Below, piece by piece: positions 50,481 through 59,365 of a stretch of DNA of 64,000 nucleotides. The stretch's first letter is position 1. Every line of letters begins with the position of its first letter. The notes under the pieces are model-generated. The model was not told where the DNA came from and did not search any database. It saw nothing but the letters and a program-made list of their open reading frames with translations. The position numbers and the translations under genes were made by a program. Location of the stretch: contig SHVK01000006.1 in NCBI GenBank assembly GCA_009694285.1, positions 1 through 64,000 of the forward strand, written 5' to 3'. Source of the DNA: Candidatus Nanopelagicaceae bacterium. Lineage in GTDB: Bacteria > Actinomycetota > Actinomycetes > Nanopelagicales > Nanopelagicaceae.

Positions 50481-52321
50481 AAACTGAAGAAATAAATTTG
50501 ATATTACATTTTTTAGCTAAATTTATAACGCTTTCCTCTTTCATTACTTTAATTGGAATTTTAGTGGGCCTTGCATTTTTGGCCCCAGAAAATAAAGGTT
50601 ATTTTCAACCATCTCGCCTACAAAAATTTCTTGCACCAGTTTCACTTGCTTGGCTGCTTAGCAGTATTTTCTTCCTCATGTCAGAAGTGGCATTTATTTT
50701 AAATACTCCTATTTCTAAAGTTATCGATGGCAACATTTTGCGATCTTTTATAACGCAAACAACCGTAGGTAAACTTTTTGAGATTCAAATCGTTGCCGCA
50801 TTGGTATGTGCATTTGCCGCTGTCCGAGTTAAGAAAACAGGCGGTGCAGTATTTTTGATTTTTATTGCGTGGATTGGTGGGTTAGCGCCCTATTTAGAAA
50901 GCCATGGCAGCGGATCCGGTCACCATATGTTGGCAATCGGCTTAGTAATAGTGCATGTGGCTGCAATTTCTCTATGGTTTGGTGGAGTTGTTGCGCTTTT
51001 CTTAATGTCAAAGAGTGACCGTGAAATTGCGCGAAAAAGATTTACCCCTTTGGCGCTGTGGTGTGTTTCTGCTATCGCGTTAACTGGAGTTGTTAATGCT
51101 TTTATACGAATTGAAAGTTTTGCAAATATCAGATCTGATTATGGAGTTTTGGTAATTCTAAAAACTGGCATCTTTGTATTTGTCCTTGCACTTGCTGCTT
51201 ATAGTAGGAAAAAACTAGGGGAGCAAAATTTTACTAAACAGCTAATCCAAGAGTTAATTTTACTTACAACTGTTTTGGTCTTAGGAGTTTTTCTAGGTCA
51301 AGGAGAACCTCCAGCACATAGTTCAGCTGATGTAGTTGAAGCGATCGGTATAAAAATGCCTGAGAGCCCCACACTTTCTAGATTATTTTTTGCATATGAG
51401 CCAGATGGCTTATTCCTTGCACTTTTAATTCTTGCCGTAGCGCTATACGTAAAAGGCGTAATGATTTTAAGTAAACGTGGAGATAAATGGCCTATCGGAC
51501 GTACTGTCGCTTTTGCTCTGGGAATTACTGCCATCGATTACGCAGTTAATGGCGGATTGGGTGTATATGCACAAGTCGCATTTTCATTTCACATGATTTC
51601 ACATATGGTTTTAGCAACACTTGCTCCAATTGGAATTGTTTTAGGAGCACCAATTACATTGGCATTACGTGCATTGCCGATTGGGCGTACTAAAGATGAG
51701 AGAGGCGTGAGGGGTTATGCCATTGCAATTTTGCATTCAAGATATTCGAGCATAATTACTCATCCGGTGAGTGCCTTAATTATTTTTGAGGCTTCACTCT
51801 TTGCACTTTATTTTACAAATTTATTTAATTGGCTCATGAGTTATCACTTTGGTCATTTTTTTATGGGGTTACATTTCCTTCTATCAGGAATTTTACTATT
51901 TTTTGTAATAATCGGAGTTGATCCAACCCCACAAAAAAGCCCATTCATTTTGCGGATAGTAATTCTTTTTGTGGCGATCAGCATTCATGCCTTTTTCTCT
52001 GTCGCATTGATGTCTTCATCACAATTAGTTGATGGAGGGTACTTTGCCGAAATTGCCAGGCCGTGGTGGCCAGATTTCTTGGCAGATCAAAAGCTGGGCG
52101 CTTCCCTTGGGTGGGCCATGGGCGAGATTCCAATTTTGCTGGCGCTGATCGCCACTTTCTTGCAATGGATCCGAGCCGATGAACGAGATGCCAAGCGGAT
52201 TGAACGTAACTCAAATCGGGCACGCCAATTTGGGGAACTGGATGAAGTAGATAAGTACAACCAGTACCTTTCGACTTTAAATGCGAGGGAAAGTTCAACA
52301 GATAAGAAAGCTAATAATTAG
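50477..52321 (+). CDS. CopD-CtaG fusion membrane protein
   Basis: This 614-residue protein has about 15 transmembrane segments. The N-terminal half is CopD-like (GLAFLAPENKGYF, GSGHHMLAIGLVIVHVAAISLWFGGVVAL). The C-terminal half is of the Caa3-type CtaG family (YAQVAFSFHMISHMVLATLAPIGIVLGAP). It would import copper and help assemble cytochrome c oxidase. Actinobacterial genomes often have this fusion. The GTG start overlaps the CopC-like stop (GTGA), so translation is coupled. Confidence 0.87.
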   Translation: MKTEEINLILHFLAKFITLSSFITLIGILVGLAFLAPENKGYFQPSRLQKFLAPVSLAWLLSSIFFLMSEVAFILNTPISKVIDGNILRSFITQTTVGKLFEIQIVAALVCAFAAVRVKKTGGAVFLIFIAWIGGLAPYLESHGSGSGHHMLAIGLVIVHVAAISLWFGGVVALFLMSKSDREIARKRFTPLALWCVSAIALTGVVNAFIRIESFANIRSDYGVLVILKTGIFVFVLALAAYSRKKLGEQNFTKQLIQELILLTTVLVLGVFLGQGEPPAHSSADVVEAIGIKMPESPTLSRLFFAYEPDGLFLALLILAVALYVKGVMILSKRGDKWPIGRTVAFALGITAIDYAVNGGLGVYAQVAFSFHMISHMVLATLAPIGIVLGAPITLALRALPIGRTKDERGVRGYAIAILHSRYSSIITHPVSALIIFEASLFALYFTNLFNWLMSYHFGHFFMGLHFLLSGILLFFVIIGVDPTPQKSPFILRIVILFVAISIHAFFSVALMSSSQLVDGGYFAEIARPWWPDFLADQKLGASLGWAMGEIPILLALIATFLQWIRADERDAKRIERNSNRARQFGELDEVDKYNQYLSTLNARESSTDKKANN

Positions 52322-52361
52322 TGGAGTAGCGCTGTTCCTAAATCTCTGCGTTAATTAGCCC

Positions 52362-53501
52362 ATGGACGCGCTTTTTCAATTACCTGATGAGTACATTTCT
52401 TTACGTAAATCTGTCCGAGCGCTAGCCGAAGAAAAAATTGCCCCATTTGCTAGAGAAGTTGATGAAGATGCAAGATTTCCAGAAGAGGCGGCAATAGCGC
52501 TATCTGCAAATAAATTATCAGCTGCTCATGTTCCGGAAGAGTTCGGTGGTGAAGGAGCTGATGCTTTAGCCGTTGTGCTAATCATTGAAGAAGTTGCTCG
52601 GGTTTGTGGTTCATCTTCACTCATACCTGCAGTAAATAAATTAGGATCACTACCATTAATATTGGCTGGCAATAAAGATCAAAAAGAGCGATGGCTACGC
52701 CCGCTAGCAAGTGGTAAAGGTTTTTCTTACTGCCTATCTGAGTCAGAGGCGGGATCAGATGCCTCCGCATTAAAGACAAAAGCAGTGCGCTCTGGAGATA
52801 AATGGATTATTTCGGGAAGTAAAAAATGGATTTCAAATGCAGGTGAGTCTGAGTTTTATACAGTTTTAGCAGTAACCGACCCTGAAAAAGGCAGCAAAGG
52901 AATTAGCGCTTTTATAGTTGAGAAAAACGATAAAGGAATTTCTTTTGGTGCACACGAAAAGAAAATGGGGTTTAGAGGTTCTCCAACTCGTGAGGTTTAT
53001 TTTGATCAAGTTGAATTAGCAAATGATCGAATGTTAGGCGTGGAAGGTACCGGATTTGCTCTGGCTATGAAGACATTAGACCACACTCGAATCACAATAG
53101 CTGCGCAAGCAATAGGCCTAGCTCAAGGCGCATTTGATGTGGCAAATAAATATTCACATGAGCGTAAGCAATTTGGTAAAGAAATTTTTGATTTTCAAGC
53201 GATTCAATTTATGTTAGCGGATATGGCAATGAAAATCGAAGCAGCACGCCAATTAACTTATGCCGCTGCTGTTAAGAGCGAAAATGAAAGTTCTGACTTA
53301 ACTTTTTATTCAGCAGCTTGTAAATGTTTAGCATCGGACACTGCCATGCAGGTCACCACAGATGCTGTGCAAATTCTTGGTGGTTATGGGTATGTATCTG
53401 ATTATCCAGTAGAGCGCATGATGCGAGATGCAAAGCTGACTCAAATTTATGAAGGTACGAATCAGGTACAACGCATAATTATCGCCCGAAATCTTGCCTA
53501 A
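52362..53501 (+). CDS. Acyl-CoA dehydrogenase
   Basis: This 379-residue flavoprotein has the family motifs GKGFSYCLSESEAGSDASAL, KKWISNAGESEFYTVLA, HTRITIAAQAIGLAQGAFD and YSHERKQFGKEIFDFQAIQF. The catalytic glutamate is in QIYEGTNQVQRIIIARNL. Specificity (short, branched or other acyl-CoA) is not evident. No beta-oxidation partners adjoin. It is convergent with the 5-FTHF cyclo-ligase gene, with no gap. Confidence 0.93.
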   Translation: MDALFQLPDEYISLRKSVRALAEEKIAPFAREVDEDARFPEEAAIALSANKLSAAHVPEEFGGEGADALAVVLIIEEVARVCGSSSLIPAVNKLGSLPLILAGNKDQKERWLRPLASGKGFSYCLSESEAGSDASALKTKAVRSGDKWIISGSKKWISNAGESEFYTVLAVTDPEKGSKGISAFIVEKNDKGISFGAHEKKMGFRGSPTREVYFDQVELANDRMLGVEGTGFALAMKTLDHTRITIAAQAIGLAQGAFDVANKYSHERKQFGKEIFDFQAIQFMLADMAMKIEAARQLTYAAAVKSENESSDLTFYSAACKCLASDTAMQVTTDAVQILGGYGYVSDYPVERMMRDAKLTQIYEGTNQVQRIIIARNLA

Positions 53502-54044
53502 TTAAATAAAGCGAATTATTTTAGTAGGTGTAACAACAGCGTTAACTTTTTGATCGTGAATTTCTTGGGGCAACTTACCTTCAAAAATTTCACCATCATG
53601 CAATAGGCAGACTTTCCAACCTGAGTTCAATTTGAGAGCTCGATCATATGAACCACCACCTTGGCCAATTCTCATTCCACTCTCATCAACGCTTAATGCC
53701 GGCACAACAACAATTTGGGCCAATGAAATTCCAGTAATTCCGAAATTTTTGCCGGTTTCGGAATCTACCCACTCCAAAGAATTGTCCTCGAGTAAATGCG
53801 GCAGAAGTACTTGGACCCCACGGCTCAGGAGAGTGGAGTTAAAACCTTGAGTTGATGGCTCATTTTCGTAAGAGGTGTAGGAGGCCACCACTTTTATATG
53901 ACCAAATTCCAGTCCTTCAACTTCTTCAAGTTGCTCAAGTTTCCCAAGTTCTTCAAGCAGTAATGAACTTGCTCGCCCGTCGCCTTCAGGGGCTAATTTT
54001 CGCAAGTTGCGCAGCACCCGCCGAGTCTGGCTCTTCTCTTTCAC
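53502..54044 (-). CDS. 5-formyltetrahydrofolate cyclo-ligase
   Basis: From GTG at 54044 the 180-residue protein has the family length. Motifs include VLLPHLLEDNSLEWV, the signature VVPALSVDESGMRIGQGGGSYDRAL (split here around the glycine loop RIGQGGGSYDR) and LHDGEIFEGKLPQEIHDQKVNAVVTP. It converts 5-formyl-THF to methenyl-THF. A longer frame reaches 54140, but its first 32 residues lie inside galU and match no family member. The promoter TACGCT is 6 nt from the GTG. The neighbour order matches mycobacteria (Rv0992c-galU). Confidence 0.9.
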   Translation of the reverse strand: MKEKSQTRRVLRNLRKLAPEGDGRASSLLLEELGKLEQLEEVEGLEFGHIKVVASYTSYENEPSTQGFNSTLLSRGVQVLLPHLLEDNSLEWVDSETGKNFGITGISLAQIVVVPALSVDESGMRIGQGGGSYDRALKLNSGWKVCLLHDGEIFEGKLPQEIHDQKVNAVVTPTKIIRFI

Positions 54045-54050
54045 GTGATC

Positions 54051-54056
54051 AGCGTA
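54051..54056 (-). promoter_or_regulatory. -10 element of the 5-FTHF cyclo-ligase gene
   Basis: TACGCT on the minus strand ends 6 nt before the GTG at 54044. It overlaps by two bases the opposing galU -10 (54055-54060). Confidence 0.55.
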
Positions 54057-54060
54057 GGGT
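54055..54060 (+). promoter_or_regulatory. -10 element of galU
   Basis: TAGGGT ends 9 nt before the ATG at 54070, or directly abuts an in-frame GTG at 54061. The former is favoured. Transcription from here should compete with the opposing promoter. Confidence 0.5.
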
Positions 54061-54069
54061 GTGATCACT

Positions 54070-54972
54070 ATGGGATCTAGCGTATTTAAGGCAGTTATTC
54101 CGGCGGCCGGTCTGGGCACTCGTTTTTTGCCAGCGACCAAGTCAATCCCAAAAGAGATGCTCCCGATTGTTGATAAGCCGGCGATTCAATATGTAGTCGA
54201 AGAAGCCATTCGTGCAGGTTTAAGTGATGTGCTACTAATTACTGGAAGAAATAAAGGTGCCCTTGAAGATCATTTTGATCGAGCGATTGAACTTGAGGCA
54301 ACATTAGAAAATCGTGGCGATGTTGAAAAGTTAGCAGCAGTCAAGCAAATAACTGAACTCGGTAAAATCCATTATGTACGTCAAGGAGATCCGCTCGGAC
54401 TCGGTCATGCTGTTCTCACAGCCGCTAATCATGTCGGCTATGAAACTTTCGTAGTTTTACTTGGCGATGACTTAATTGCTGAACAAGATAACTTATTAGG
54501 TGAAATGCTTGATGTACATAAAAAATTTGGAGGAAGCGTAATTGCTTTGATGGAAGTTCCTGATTCTCAAGTTTCGCTATACGGCATCGCATCAGTGAAA
54601 AAAACCGACTCACCTAATATTGTGGAAATTCTAGATTTAGTTGAAAAGCCTAATGTCGAGAATGCTCCATCAAATTTTGCGATTATTGGCAGATATGTAT
54701 TAGATCCTGCAATTTTCAAAGTATTGGAAAAAACGCAAGCCGGTCGTGGTGGCGAGATTCAATTAACTGATGCAATTCGCGAATTGGCAGTAAATGAGAA
54801 ATTAGGTGGACCGGTTCATGGAGTTATTTTTTCAGGACGACGTTATGACACGGGCGACCGTGTTAGTTATTTAAAAACAGTAGTTGAATTAGCAAGTGAA
54901 AGAGCAGATATTGGCGGAGAGTTCACCATGTGGTTGAAAAACTTTGTTGGGAATTTGAATGGAAAACGTTAA
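54070..54972 (+). CDS. galU: UTP-glucose-1-phosphate uridylyltransferase
   Basis: From ATG at 54070 the 300-residue protein starts MGSSVFKAVIPAAGLGTRFL and carries LPATKSIPKEMLPIVDKPAIQ, LGLGHAVLTA, LLGDDLI and the GRYVLDPAIF region of GalU. It makes UDP-glucose from UTP and glucose 1-phosphate. The start is only 26 bp from the divergent gene's start. It is followed with overlap by the MoeA-like gene. Confidence 0.95.
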   Translation: MGSSVFKAVIPAAGLGTRFLPATKSIPKEMLPIVDKPAIQYVVEEAIRAGLSDVLLITGRNKGALEDHFDRAIELEATLENRGDVEKLAAVKQITELGKIHYVRQGDPLGLGHAVLTAANHVGYETFVVLLGDDLIAEQDNLLGEMLDVHKKFGGSVIALMEVPDSQVSLYGIASVKKTDSPNIVEILDLVEKPNVENAPSNFAIIGRYVLDPAIFKVLEKTQAGRGGEIQLTDAIRELAVNEKLGGPVHGVIFSGRRYDTGDRVSYLKTVVELASERADIGGEFTMWLKNFVGNLNGKR

Positions 54973-55849
54973 AAGTTATTTAAAGCAACTCTTATTGCTG
55001 GCCCAACCATTGGCACCGCTAGATTTACCACTATTAGATGCACATGGTGCGACTCTTGCTTCAGATATTGAAGTAGGAACTCGCCGGGTATTAACAGGCG
55101 GAAGTCGAATTAGATCTACACATATTGGAATAGCGGCTTCTGTTGGCCTAGATCATCTGCCCACACACCCACATCCTCGCGTCGTAGTGATTTCAGCAGG
55201 TGGAGATTTGACTGAACCGGGTGAGCAACTTGAAACTGCTCATTTTTACGAGGTCAACTCTTGGTTATTAACCACATCAGTTCGAGAGGCTGGAGCAATT
55301 GGTTATCGGGTACATACAATTCCAACAACCTCGGCACAACTTCGATTACTGATTGAAGACCAACTTGTGCGTGCTGATCTAATAGTCATAACAAGTGGAC
55401 CAGAGTCTGAGGAGATGACTCAAGCGGCACTAACTGAACTTGGAATTATTAGCAAAATTCAAATAGAGATGAACCCCAGTGGAAGCCATAGTTTTGGATT
55501 AATTGGACCAGATAAGACGCCGGTAATAACTTTGCCAACCGACCCAATGACCTCATTTATTTCATTTGAATTATTTGTGCGGCCAATGATTCGCCAGATG
55601 TTTGGCAGAAAAAATATTTTGCATCCAATTTTAAATGCGAAATTAATAGATGCAGTTAACTTTGAGGCTGGAGCACAGCGATACCTTCCAGCGGTCATAG
55701 ATTTAACTCAAAGTGAAAAAACTGTTAAAGCTCTAGATTTAGAAAATTGGGCAGATGCTAACTCTTTTATTATCATTCCAGCGGGAGTCAATAATTTAGC
55801 AGTCGGAGAATTAGCTTCTGTTATGAATCTTGAGTTGAGAGCTGATTAA
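54959..55849 (+). CDS. MoeA-like molybdopterin-binding protein (Glp)
   Basis: This 296-residue protein resembles the N-terminal and central parts of MoeA/Glp: DLPLLDAHGATLASDI, GSRIRSTHIGIAASVGL (DxSxxDG-like region degenerate), VVVISAGGDLTEPGEQL and a C-terminal RYLPAVIDLT. Full MoeA proteins have about 400 residues, and the canonical DNSAMDGYA motif is absent, so catalytic molybdenum insertion is doubtful. It overlaps galU by 14 bp. In mycobacteria moeA1 follows galU at the same place. Confidence 0.75.
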   Translation: MENVKSYLKQLLLLAQPLAPLDLPLLDAHGATLASDIEVGTRRVLTGGSRIRSTHIGIAASVGLDHLPTHPHPRVVVISAGGDLTEPGEQLETAHFYEVNSWLLTTSVREAGAIGYRVHTIPTTSAQLRLLIEDQLVRADLIVITSGPESEEMTQAALTELGIISKIQIEMNPSGSHSFGLIGPDKTPVITLPTDPMTSFISFELFVRPMIRQMFGRKNILHPILNAKLIDAVNFEAGAQRYLPAVIDLTQSEKTVKALDLENWADANSFIIIPAGVNNLAVGELASVMNLELRAD

Positions 55850-55850
55850 A

Positions 55851-56402
55851 GTGTTGCTGCAAAGTGGTGAAATAAAATTGCGACCACTACGCAGAACTGA
55901 TAAAAAAAAGTGGGAACTACTTCGATACAAAAATGAAAAATGGCTTAGCCCATGGGAAGCCACCTCTCCAGATCCATTGATTTCATTACCCACCTTCCAG
56001 CAGATGAGAGCATTCCATCGGCGTGAAGAGAAAGCTTTGCGATCACTTACGTGGGCCGTGATCTACCAGGGAAGAATTTCTGGCCAAGTTACCTTGGCAG
56101 GAATCTCTTTAGGCTCATATCGAGGTGGCCATATCGGTTATTGGATCACCGCAGAACTAGCTGGACGAGGATTTATCCCAATAGCTGTGAATTTAGTGAG
56201 TGAATATGCCTTCAAAGAACTGGGGTTGCATCGCTTAGAAATATCTATGCGACCAGAAAATGTCGCTTCAAAGCAGGTAGCGCTCAAATGTGGATTTGAA
56301 TTTGAAAGTTTGCGAAAGCAGTTTTTACATATCGATGGCGATTGGCGAGACCATCACACTTATGTGAAACTCCACGAATCACCACGAATCAACACGAAGT
56401 GA
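55851..56402 (+). CDS. rimJ: RimJ-like GNAT acetyltransferase
   Basis: The 183-residue GNAT protein has IKLRPLRRTDKKKWELLRYKN, the acetyl-CoA loop WITAELAGRGFIPIAVNLV (Q/R-x-x-G-x-G/A) and LGLHRLEISMRPENVASKQVALKCGFEFE. It fits the RimJ/RimL group that acetylates the N terminus of ribosomal proteins. The order galU-moeA-rimJ is the mycobacterial order. The start is GTG, 1 bp after the previous stop. Confidence 0.88.
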   Translation: MLLQSGEIKLRPLRRTDKKKWELLRYKNEKWLSPWEATSPDPLISLPTFQQMRAFHRREEKALRSLTWAVIYQGRISGQVTLAGISLGSYRGGHIGYWITAELAGRGFIPIAVNLVSEYAFKELGLHRLEISMRPENVASKQVALKCGFEFESLRKQFLHIDGDWRDHHTYVKLHESPRINTK

Positions 56403-56456
56403 CCACACTCCTTAAATCCATGATTTGAGCCATCCGGACTCGTATCGTTGACCATC

Positions 56457-57134
56457 ATGAGTTCTGGTTTGATCTACTTCGCAGTCGTCGCAATGTGGGT
56501 AGCGTATTTCCTTCCAAGATGGCTGCGTACCCATGACGAAATTTCAGACAATAGAAGTTTAGAGCGATATCAGAGTGCCATGAGTTTGGTCTCACTAGGT
56601 ACCAGCCATGAAAATCTTCCAAGTGGTACAGAGGTGGCTGAAAATAAAATTCGCCAAATTCGCCAACGTCAACTTATTTTGATTGGACTCGCTGCAATTC
56701 TTCTAATTGTTTTTATTTCAACTTTATTCGGTGGAGTCCCTTTTAAAACAAATGCACTTCCTCTTTCACTAATTTTAATTTATGTTATTCATGTCCGCAG
56801 ACAAAAAATTGTTGAAGAAGTTGCAACTCGTCGTCGACTTGCAGCAGCAAGAGCGACAAACGGAGTTCGTGCGAATTTTTCAGATGTGGTCTATCGCTCT
56901 AATGAAAGTGCTACTGAACACTGGATCCCATTACGCCCATCCACCACAGTCACTGTTATTCCTAATACAACGTGGCAACCATTAGATGTTCCACTTCCAA
57001 CATATGTCACAGCCCCTAAGGCAACCTCTCGACCAATGAAAGAGGTAGCTACTAAAGCAGAAGTGACAGCAGGGCCAGATGAGATATTTGATCAAGTTGC
57101 GATAGAAGAAGCGAATTTACGCGCAGCAAATTAA
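56457..57134 (+). CDS. Conserved actinobacterial membrane protein (Rv0996-like position)
   Basis: From ATG at 56457 the 225-residue protein has one N-terminal helix (MSSGLIYFAVVAMWVAYFLP) and two further helices around 70-110 (LILIGLAAILLIVFISTLF, NALPLSLILIYVIHV). The C-terminal part (about 130-225) is hydrophilic and Thr-rich. A similar protein follows rimJ in mycobacteria. The function is unknown. TATCGT (56443-56448) ends 8 nt before the ATG. Confidence 0.7.
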   Translation: MSSGLIYFAVVAMWVAYFLPRWLRTHDEISDNRSLERYQSAMSLVSLGTSHENLPSGTEVAENKIRQIRQRQLILIGLAAILLIVFISTLFGGVPFKTNALPLSLILIYVIHVRRQKIVEEVATRRRLAAARATNGVRANFSDVVYRSNESATEHWIPLRPSTTVTVIPNTTWQPLDVPLPTYVTAPKATSRPMKEVATKAEVTAGPDEIFDQVAIEEANLRAAN

Positions 57135-57139
57135 TTAAA

Positions 57140-58480
57140 TCATATCCATTTCTGAAACCACATTAATGAATGCCAATCATCATAAGTAGTAATTTGTCCA
57201 ACGAAAATTGGAAAGTGGTAAACAAAATTTGCAGCAATGATGCATATGATAAAAATTATTGAATAAAGTTTTAATTTTGGATTACCTAATGAACTTAAAT
57301 AGTAATTACGCAGAACGGCGACAAAAGCGATTATTAACCAAGGTTCAAAAATTATTGCATAGAAGGTGAAAGTTGTGCGTTGTGGAAAGGTAAACCAAGG
57401 TAAATACCCGGCACTTACCGCAAGCAAAATAAATCCGGTACTCCACTGTTTATTTTTTAACCAAAGCACGACCAAAATCACAAGTGAAATTGCTGCGCTC
57501 CACCAAAGTACTGGAGTTCCCATGGCCAGAACTTCTTGTGCGCAAGATGCTGCCCCACACCCCTTTGGGGTCTCATAAAAAAAAGATGTCGGGCGATACA
57601 TAAGTAGCCAAGACCAAGCTTTAGCCTCGTAATTATGGTTTTCGGTGAGGTGGGTATGAAAGTAAAGGATTTCGGATTGATAATGCCAAAAGGATCTGAG
57701 GGCATTTGGTAACAGGCCAGCATTTTCAACTCCCCAATTTCTGCTCCAGCCCAAAGTGGAATTAAACCAACCAAACCAACTCACCACGTATATGAAAACC
57801 GGAAGAATCCCTAACTGAGCCGTGAGCAAAGTTGTGGCTTTTAAGTAATTTTGGGTTCTACCTTCATCACTTTCTTTATTTGCGCGGATTCGATAAATAT
57901 CTCGGACTAAGTAATAAATCCCAAAAAAAACTATATAGTAAATAGCGCTCCACTTAGTTGCAAATGCTAACCCAAATAAAAAGCCAGCTGCCCAGGAATT
58001 CTTTTTTAGTAAAGCGTAAAGACCGACTAATACAAAAAACATGAGGGTCATATCCAAAAGAGAGGTACGAGACATTACAAGATGCAATCCATCAAGTGAG
58101 ACCAATGCTGCTGAAAGTAATGCCCATTTCTCAGAGCCAAATAAATGTTTTGCAATTAAATAGACAAAAAAAATAGAGATGGTCCCAAGCAATGCTGTAG
58201 AAAATCTCCAGCCAAACGAGTTGTCGCCAAACAATTTAATTCCTGATGCAATAATCCATTTACCTACCGGTGGATGCGCAATAAATTCGGACTTACCTTT
58301 TTCAATTTCAACACCGTACTTTAAGAAATCTCTTGCTCCATCAACATAATAAATTTCATCAAAAACCAATTCATTCGGACGGCCAAGATTTATAAAACGC
58401 ACACTCGCTGAGAATGCAAGAATCAGAACTAGCCAACGGCGCAGCAAAAGGTATCGGATGCCTTCCAGCGCTTTGGTCAT
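57140..58480 (-). CDS. pmt: Protein mannosyltransferase (PMT, GT39)
   Basis: The 446-residue integral membrane protein has about 10-11 helices. The first external loop has the catalytic DE motif VFDEIYYVDGARDFL, and FIAHPPVGKWIIA and WRFSTALLG are also family features. A second loop contains the typical MSRTSLLDMTLMFFV. It transfers mannose from a polyprenyl-phosphate to secreted proteins. The order PMT-rsmI-metG-tatD-ksgA-ispE is conserved with mycobacteria (Rv1002c-Rv1011). The promoter TAACCT is 7 nt from the ATG. Confidence 0.88.
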   Translation of the reverse strand: MTKALEGIRYLLLRRWLVLILAFSASVRFINLGRPNELVFDEIYYVDGARDFLKYGVEIEKGKSEFIAHPPVGKWIIASGIKLFGDNSFGWRFSTALLGTISIFFVYLIAKHLFGSEKWALLSAALVSLDGLHLVMSRTSLLDMTLMFFVLVGLYALLKKNSWAAGFLFGLAFATKWSAIYYIVFFGIYYLVRDIYRIRANKESDEGRTQNYLKATTLLTAQLGILPVFIYVVSWFGWFNSTLGWSRNWGVENAGLLPNALRSFWHYQSEILYFHTHLTENHNYEAKAWSWLLMYRPTSFFYETPKGCGAASCAQEVLAMGTPVLWWSAAISLVILVVLWLKNKQWSTGFILLAVSAGYLPWFTFPQRTTFTFYAIIFEPWLIIAFVAVLRNYYLSSLGNPKLKLYSIIFIICIIAANFVYHFPIFVGQITTYDDWHSLMWFQKWI

Positions 58481-58487
58481 GGAGGAT

Positions 58488-58493
58488 AGGTTA
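58488..58493 (-). promoter_or_regulatory. -10 element of the PMT gene
   Basis: TAACCT on the minus strand ends 7 nt before the ATG at 58480. The divergent rsmI start is at 58514. Confidence 0.55.
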
Positions 58494-58513
58494 GAACCTG
58501 AGATGATAAGTGT

Positions 58514-59365
58514 GTGAAAAAAGGCCTATTAATCCTCGCCGGTGCCCCATTAGGCAATAGCCGAGACCTCTCGCTACGTGTACGAGATTTACTGGGCGAG
58601 GTCGATCTGATTGCGGCGGAGGACACCCGCCGACTCTTGCGGCTTTGTAGCGATTTAGAGATTTCACTTAGCGCTCCAGTGGTTTCTTTTTTTGCCGGTA
58701 ATGAAACACAGCGCACCCCAGAATTAATCTCTGCTCTACTCCAAGGTAAAACTGTTTTAGTAATTACTGATGCAGGAATGCCAGGAATCAGTGATCCAGG
58801 ATATTTAATTGTAAGAGCGACGTTAGATGCAAATATTGAGATTGAAGTTGTGCCTGGCCCAAGTGCAGCAAGTACAGCGTTACTTCTTTCTGGTTTACCA
58901 ATGGAGCGATATATTTTTGATGGTTTCCCACCGCGAACTCAACAAGCACGGCAAAATTATTTTGAAACAATAAAAGCGGAAAGCAGAACTGTTGTTTTAT
59001 TTGAAGCTCCGCATCGAATCAGAGAAACTCTGGCCGATGCGATAGGAATTTTGGGAGGTCAACGCCTAGGCGCAGTTTGTCGCGAAATGACAAAAACCCA
59101 TGAAGAGATTGTGCGCGGTTCACTTACTGAATTGGAAACATGGGCCAATTCAAAAGAGATGCTTGGTGAAATAACTTTGGTGATTGCCGGTCCCAATTCA
59201 GGGGAGATATCAGAGTTAACACCTCTGCAAATAGCCGTAAAAGTGAAGGAGCTGGAGGGAGTTGGGGCAACAAGACAAGAGGCGGTCGCGCAGATTGCAA
59301 CGGAGTTTGGCTTACGCAAACGCGCGATATTTGATGCCTTAGTCGCCTCTAAGATAGGACAGTGA
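58514..59365 (+). CDS. rsmI: 16S rRNA 2'-O-ribose C1402 methyltransferase
   Basis: This 283-residue protein of the tetrapyrrole-methylase fold has LILAGAPLGNSRDLSLR, LIAAEDTRRLLRLC, VVPGPSAASTALLLSG and PMERYIFDGFPPR, which are RsmI motifs. It methylates C1402 in 16S rRNA. It begins a co-oriented run of five housekeeping genes with short overlaps. The start is GTG; GATGAT (58502-58507), 6 nt upstream, is a possible -10. Confidence 0.93.
   Translation: MKKGLLILAGAPLGNSRDLSLRVRDLLGEVDLIAAEDTRRLLRLCSDLEISLSAPVVSFFAGNETQRTPELISALLQGKTVLVITDAGMPGISDPGYLIVRATLDANIEIEVVPGPSAASTALLLSGLPMERYIFDGFPPRTQQARQNYFETIKAESRTVVLFEAPHRIRETLADAIGILGGQRLGAVCREMTKTHEEIVRGSLTELETWANSKEMLGEITLVIAGPNSGEISELTPLQIAVKVKELEGVGATRQEAVAQIATEFGLRKRAIFDALVASKIGQ

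Noticed and set aside
54045-54140. N-terminal extension of the 5-FTHF cyclo-ligase overlapping galU
   Set aside because: The extra 32 residues are antisense to galU. The GTG at 54044 has a leaderless promoter at the right distance and gives the family length.
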